Below are positions 60,855 to 64,000 of a stretch of 64,000 bases of DNA, piece by piece; the stretch's first letter is position 1, and every line of letters begins with the position of its first letter. Made by a program: the position numbers and the translations under genes. The notes below the pieces were generated by a model. The model saw nothing but the letters and a program-made list of their open reading frames with translations, had not been told where the DNA came from and did no database searches. Where the stretch lies: NCBI RefSeq assembly GCF_000280905.1, contig NZ_ALAP01000097.1:1-64000 (forward strand), written 5' to 3'. Origin of the DNA: Streptomyces sp. AA1529 (GTDB lineage: Bacteria > Actinomycetota > Actinomycetes > Streptomycetales > Streptomycetaceae).

Positions 60855-61561
60855 TGCGCGATCACGACGCCCAGCCCGTCGGCGGCATCGCCCGCCGCCT
60901 GACCGGCATCCTGAAGTCTCGGGGCATCGACCCGAACGCCCCGGTGTTCGAGGAGGCCGAGCCCAGCCCGGCGCTGGAGGCTGCCCAGGCCCGCATCCCC
61001 GCCCGCTACCAAGGCGCCGTCGCCGACCACCCGGCTGTCGACGCCTGGGTGGGCGAGGTCGCCGCCGCCGGGCGCCGGGGCCCGGACGGCTCCCCGGGCA
61101 TCGCCCAGGGCCGCTCGCTGCTTATCGTCGGCACCACCGGCACTGGCAAGACCCACCAGGCGTACGGCGCCGTCCGCAGCCTGCTGGCCGCCGGGGTGCG
61201 GCTGCGGTGGAAGGCGACCACCGCAGCCGACCTGTACGCCGAACTGCGACCCCGCCCCGGCTGCGACGGCGAGCGGGAGCTGCAGGACCTGGCCCGCTGC
61301 CCGCTGCTGATCATCGACGACCTCGGCGCCGCGAAGGCGTCGGAGTGGACCGAGGAAATCACGACGCGGCTGATCGACCGCCGCTACACGCAGATGCTCC
61401 CGACCCTGGTGACCACCAACCTCGGTATGAGTGACCTGCGCGCACACATCGGAGACCGTGTCGCCTCCCGGCTGACCGAGATGACCGACAAGGTCATCCT
61501 CGACGGCCCGGACCGCAGAAGGGCCCTTGCGGCCGAGCGCCGCCGCCTCACCGCCGCCTGA
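60854..61561 (+). CDS. DnaC/IstB-like ATPase (helicase loader)
   Basis: 235 residues. Walker A GTTGTGKTH at 93-101, Walker B LLIIDDLGA at 151-159, and the sensor region TLVTTNLGMSDLRAHIGDRVASRLTEMT. AAA+ loaders of this type place helicase on an origin bound by the initiator encoded just upstream. The ATG overlaps the initiator stop (TGATG), so the two are co-translated. Confidence 0.85.
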   Translation: MRDHDAQPVGGIARRLTGILKSRGIDPNAPVFEEAEPSPALEAAQARIPARYQGAVADHPAVDAWVGEVAAAGRRGPDGSPGIAQGRSLLIVGTTGTGKTHQAYGAVRSLLAAGVRLRWKATTAADLYAELRPRPGCDGERELQDLARCPLLIIDDLGAAKASEWTEEITTRLIDRRYTQMLPTLVTTNLGMSDLRAHIGDRVASRLTEMTDKVILDGPDRRRALAAERRRLTAA

Positions 61562-61657
61562 TCTGCTCCGCGCGACCAACGGTCCGCCTCCCTTCACGCA
61601 CCAACCCCCGGGCCGCGCCTGCCCGAACGCGCCCGGGGCCGATCGGAGACACTCCCC

Positions 61658-62209
61658 ATGCACCACACCCACACCGCCGAGCCGCGCACCCTCGGCGACC
61701 ACACCTGGCACAACCAGGCCGCCTGCCTGTCCACCACGACCAACCCGGTCGACCCGGAGATCTTCTTCCCCGAGCCGGACGAGATGGACCGCATCCACGC
61801 TGCCAAGGCCCTGTGCGCCCAGTGCCCAGTCCGCCGGACCTGCCTGGACGCCGCCCTAGAGGCGGGGGATCGCGAGGGCATCCGGGGCGGGATGACCGAG
61901 GAGGAACGCGAACCCCTGCACAGCAAGCTCCACCTGCGCCTCGACTACGCCCGCGTCAACGCCACCCTGGCCGGGGACGACATCCACCTCACCGATGCCG
62001 AACGCCGCGCGGTCACGCGCACCGCGTACCAGAACGGCGTCCCGGCCGGGCACCTCGCCCGCCTGCTGAAGATCACCGAAGAGCACGCGAAGAAGCGCTA
62101 CCGCGAGCTGCGCCGCGAGACCCGCAACCGCGCCGTCAACGACACCAGCAGCGACCAGACCCTGGCCACGGCCCAGGCCGCCCGCGACGACCTCGGGACG
62201 GCCGCGTGA
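61658..62209 (+). CDS. WhiB-like iron-sulfur regulator
   Basis: 183 residues with the four-cysteine WhiB pattern: C23, C53, C56, C62 (ALCAQCPVRRTC), and GIRGGMTEEE, the Wbl turn motif. Such proteins bind a [4Fe-4S] cluster and usually interact with RNA polymerase sigma factor to regulate transcription. A longer C-terminal part (GHLARLLKITEEHAKKRYRELRRE) is helical and basic. It may control the mobile-element genes. Stop overlaps the next start (GTGA). Confidence 0.88.
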   Translation: MHHTHTAEPRTLGDHTWHNQAACLSTTTNPVDPEIFFPEPDEMDRIHAAKALCAQCPVRRTCLDAALEAGDREGIRGGMTEEEREPLHSKLHLRLDYARVNATLAGDDIHLTDAERRAVTRTAYQNGVPAGHLARLLKITEEHAKKRYRELRRETRNRAVNDTSSDQTLATAQAARDDLGTAA

Positions 62210-63204
62210 CCCACACCGATGCGACACCGGTGCGCATAACCGGCTGGGACCGCGCCGCCATCGTCACCCTCGGCGCCGCCGGGTGCGCGCTGTCCTACGA
62301 CGCGCTGCAGCAGATGGCCGTCGCCATCCACATCCGGGGACTGCTCACCTACCTCTTCCCCTTCGTCATCGACGGCTTCATCGGCTACGGCGTCCGCGCG
62401 GTGCTGGTGATGCGCAGCGCCTCCCTCGGCGCCCGCTGCTACGTGTGGGCCCTGTTCGGTATCGCCACCGCCGCGAGCATCTGGGCCAACGCCCTGCATG
62501 CCGTCCGCCTCAACGACCGGGCCCCGAGCGGTGGCGGTCTCCAGCTCGGGGACGTCGCGGTCGGCGTGCTGTCCACACTCGCCCCGCTGGCCCTGGCCGG
62601 AGCCGTCCACCTCTACATCCTCATCGCCCGCCGAGCCGCACAGCCCGGACACCCGGACACGGCCGGTGCGGACACCTCGGTCGTTCGTACCGAGCGGGTC
62701 ACCGCGGCCCCCGCGGACAGCTGGTCCGGCCGGGGCACGGCGGAGAGCCCGGACACTGTCCGACCGGTCTCCGGCCAGCAGCCCTCCGCACTGTCCGCCG
62801 GGGCCACCGAGCGCCCTGCGGACACTCGCCAGCCGGTCACCGCCTACGCAGCCGCACCGGTCACTCCGTTCGACGACGCGCCAGAGCACCACGGGCGCGA
62901 CGCCGACCTCGACGAAGGGCCGGAGGCCAGATCCGGTCACCCCGCCCCGCCTGGGACGCCCACCCAGGGCCCGTCGGCGGGCACCGACGATGCGGAAACG
63001 GGCTCCCCGTCCGCCCCCGGTGAGACCGAGGACCTGCTGCCGATCGCCCGCCGCGCGGTGTCCGAGGCCGGGAAGCTGACCCGCCAGGTGGTCGCCGACG
63101 CCATCCGGGGCCAGGGCCTCCCGCTGTCCAACGACCGGCTGACCGAGCTGATGCAGCAGCTCCGCACCGAAGCGGGCAACAGGACACTCCGCTCCACCGG
63201 CTGA
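62206..63204 (+). CDS. DUF2637 membrane protein
   Basis: 332 residues from GTG 62206. Four membrane helices in the first 145 residues (IVTLGAAGCALSYDALQQM, LLTYLFPFVIDGFIGYGV, ARCYVWALFGIATAASIWANAL, AVGVLSTLAPLALAGAVHLYIL) form the DUF2637 domain, found in Streptomyces plasmids and AICEs. The long linker rich in Pro/Ala/Thr leads to a basic C-terminal helical part (LTRQVVADAIRGQGLPLSNDRLTELMQQLRTE) resembling a small HTH-type DNA-binding domain. Similar proteins are placed next to transfer genes. Confidence 0.8.
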   Translation: MTHTDATPVRITGWDRAAIVTLGAAGCALSYDALQQMAVAIHIRGLLTYLFPFVIDGFIGYGVRAVLVMRSASLGARCYVWALFGIATAASIWANALHAVRLNDRAPSGGGLQLGDVAVGVLSTLAPLALAGAVHLYILIARRAAQPGHPDTAGADTSVVRTERVTAAPADSWSGRGTAESPDTVRPVSGQQPSALSAGATERPADTRQPVTAYAAAPVTPFDDAPEHHGRDADLDEGPEARSGHPAPPGTPTQGPSAGTDDAETGSPSAPGETEDLLPIARRAVSEAGKLTRQVVADAIRGQGLPLSNDRLTELMQQLRTEAGNRTLRSTG

Positions 63205-63244
63205 CCGCCACGAACCCACCCGGCGGACACCCCGCTCGGTCACT

Positions 63245-63303
63245 CCGGACACCGGTCACCCGGCCGGGCCCGGACACCGGTCATCCGGCCGCCCGGACAC
63301 CGG
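63245..63303. repeat. three direct repeats of CCGGACACCGG
   Basis: CCGGACACCGG at 63245-63255, 63270-63280 and 63293-63303, the first two followed by TCAyCCGGCC. Spacing is 25 and 23 bp, about two helix turns, in a non-coding gap between the DUF2637 and the next gene. This resembles a protein-binding iteron block. Single CGGACAC motifs also occur nearby. Confidence 0.6.
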
Positions 63304-63375
63304 CAGCAGGGTGTCCGCCCCACCCGGTCACCCCACGGCCCCTCCATCCCTACCGCTTCCAAATGGGAGACCCCA

Positions 63376-63600
63376 GTGCGTACCACCCCGCCGACCACCG
63401 AGGAGATCGACGTGTGGCTCGCCGTCCTGCGCGCCCACGGCCACGTGCACCGGGCAGAATCCGGCCCCGAAGAGACCTGGACCGTGTGGCGGACACCGTC
63501 GAGCGCCCCACACACGCTGCACCACCCCGTCCTCGCCCTCGACTACATCGCCGCCGTGCTGCGCGACGTCCGCGTCGAAGCCGGAGACGGCGCCCGATGA
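63376..63600 (+). CDS. small hypothetical protein
   Basis: 74 residues from GTG 63376: TEEIDVWLAVLRAHGHVHRAESGPEETWTVWRTP and VLALDYIAAVLRDVRVEAG. The pattern is amphipathic helix, strand and helix; no family recognised. The stop overlaps the next start (ATGA), so it is co-translated with the MobC-like gene. Confidence 0.6.
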   Translation: MRTTPPTTEEIDVWLAVLRAHGHVHRAESGPEETWTVWRTPSSAPHTLHHPVLALDYIAAVLRDVRVEAGDGAR

Positions 63601-64000
63601 CGCACCGGAACACCCCGGCCACCCCGTCCGAGGGGCACACGTACGACCAGCCGGCGCGAGGCCGAGCAAGCTATACCTTGCGAAACTCCCTCGACGGCGG
63701 GGCCGTCGAGGGAGTTTCACAAGGGCATGCCCCCGCCCCCACAGGGGCGGGGGAGGTCCGGCACCCGGGGGCGCCGGACCAGGCTGCGACCGAGGGCGGA
63801 TCGCAGCCGACGGGGGAGATGCCGCCGAGCGCCGTCGTCGAGACGCGCATGCGCCCGCGCCTGCGCCAGTCCCAGCAGCGCGACCGCGTGCGCAGCGTCC
63901 GCCTGACCGCCGACGAACTCACCGATGTCCAACGCGCTGCCGAAGCGATGGGCCTGCGGGTCGCCGGGTTCCTCGCCGACGCCGCGGTCGCCGTCGCCCG
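63597..64000 (+). CDS. MobC-like mobilisation protein, cut by window edge
   Basis: Incomplete at the right edge. The final part reads RSVRLTADELTDVQRAAEAMGLRVAGFLADAAVAVA, the ribbon-helix-helix start typical of MobC relaxosome proteins that assist DNA nicking for conjugation. The N-terminal 70 codons run across three hairpins (63682-63780) and are unlikely protein sequence, so the true start may be the ATG at 63819 or near it. A relaxase would be expected downstream. Confidence 0.6.
   Translation, partial: MTHRNTPATPSEGHTYDQPARGRASYTLRNSLDGGAVEGVSQGHAPAPTGAGEVRHPGAPDQAATEGGSQPTGEMPPSAVVETRMRPRLRQSQQRDRVRSVRLTADELTDVQRAAEAMGLRVAGFLADAAVAVA
63682..63780. repeat. three consecutive hairpins, candidate oriT
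   Basis: First, a perfect 17-bp inverted repeat: arms 63682-63698 and 63702-63718 (arm GAAACTCCCTCGACGGC, loop GGG). Second, a 10-bp G/C stem: arms 63730-63739 and 63744-63753. Third, GGTCCGGC at 63755-63762 with GCCGGACC at 63773-63780. Such arrays of stems directly before mob genes are typical of oriT regions. CTATACCTTGCG just before the first stem could include the nick region. Role inferred. Confidence 0.6.

Noticed and set aside
63245..63303. CRISPR array
   Set aside because: Only three short 11-bp repeats with 12-14 bp between them; spacing and repeat length are wrong and no cas genes are present.

Overview
The window is high-GC DNA with Streptomyces-type gene content: a WhiB-like protein, LitR/carotenoid genes, DUF5999, DUF6415 and DUF6192 proteins, and AICE-type (actinomycete integrative and conjugative element) replication and mobilisation genes. 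It looks like a Streptomyces chromosome or large replicon where a conserved stretch (about 1-16 kb) borders a long mosaic of mobile and accessory DNA (about 16-64 kb). All names come from reading the sequence; no database search was run.

Layout. (1) 0.1-16.2 kb: ordinary metabolic and stress genes: KDPG aldolase, YaaA, a BBE-type flavoprotein, DinB and DHFR-like proteins, a radical SAM protein, a deazaflavin-dependent nitroreductase family protein, a PEP mutase-type enzyme, DoxX-like and universal stress proteins. A NarL-type response regulator here is split by a 3.6-kb insertion that carries a decayed IS21 istAB pair and a methyltransferase, flanked by a 7-bp target duplication. (2) 16.8-18.5 kb: tyrosine integrase and excisionase. 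(3) 19.2-31.2 kb: a leftward, tightly coupled biosynthetic operon. It runs from an 81-residue precursor-like peptide through an ATP-grasp RiPP maturase, RpiB-like isomerase, DegT-type aminotransferase, cobalamin-type radical SAM enzyme and nucleoside phosphorylase-like protein to a GT2 glycosyltransferase. A block of small regulators precedes it. I regard this graspetide-plus-sugar/nucleoside operon as the best candidate for an undescribed system. (4) 31.6-34.4 kb and 49.6-55.8 kb: two halves of a carotenoid locus (litR, crtE, truncated crtI; then crtU-like, cruF-like, crtI/crtD-like, broken SDR), each bordered by a copy of the same small protein gene. (5) 34.6-49.4 kb: the inserted middle, with phospholipase D, DUF6192/RacP, an IS5 transposase, formaldehyde dehydrogenase, DJ-1, aldo/keto reductase, OsmC and many gene fragments. 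(6) 56.3-64 kb: a leftward XRE/ImmA/MAB_1171c-like/PAP2 block facing a rightward replication-transfer operon (replication initiator-like protein, DnaC-like ATPase, WhiB, DUF2637 membrane protein, MobC-like protein) that contains iteron-like repeats and a triple-hairpin candidate oriT; it runs off the window.

How it fits together. Integrase/excisionase at 17-18 kb and replication/mobilisation genes at 59-64 kb may be the two ends of one element that has accumulated cargo, or two separate elements; the sequence alone does not decide. Frameshifts, nonsense codons and truncated ends are frequent in the middle, so much of the accessory DNA is decaying, whereas the RiPP-like operon and the replication/transfer operon look intact.
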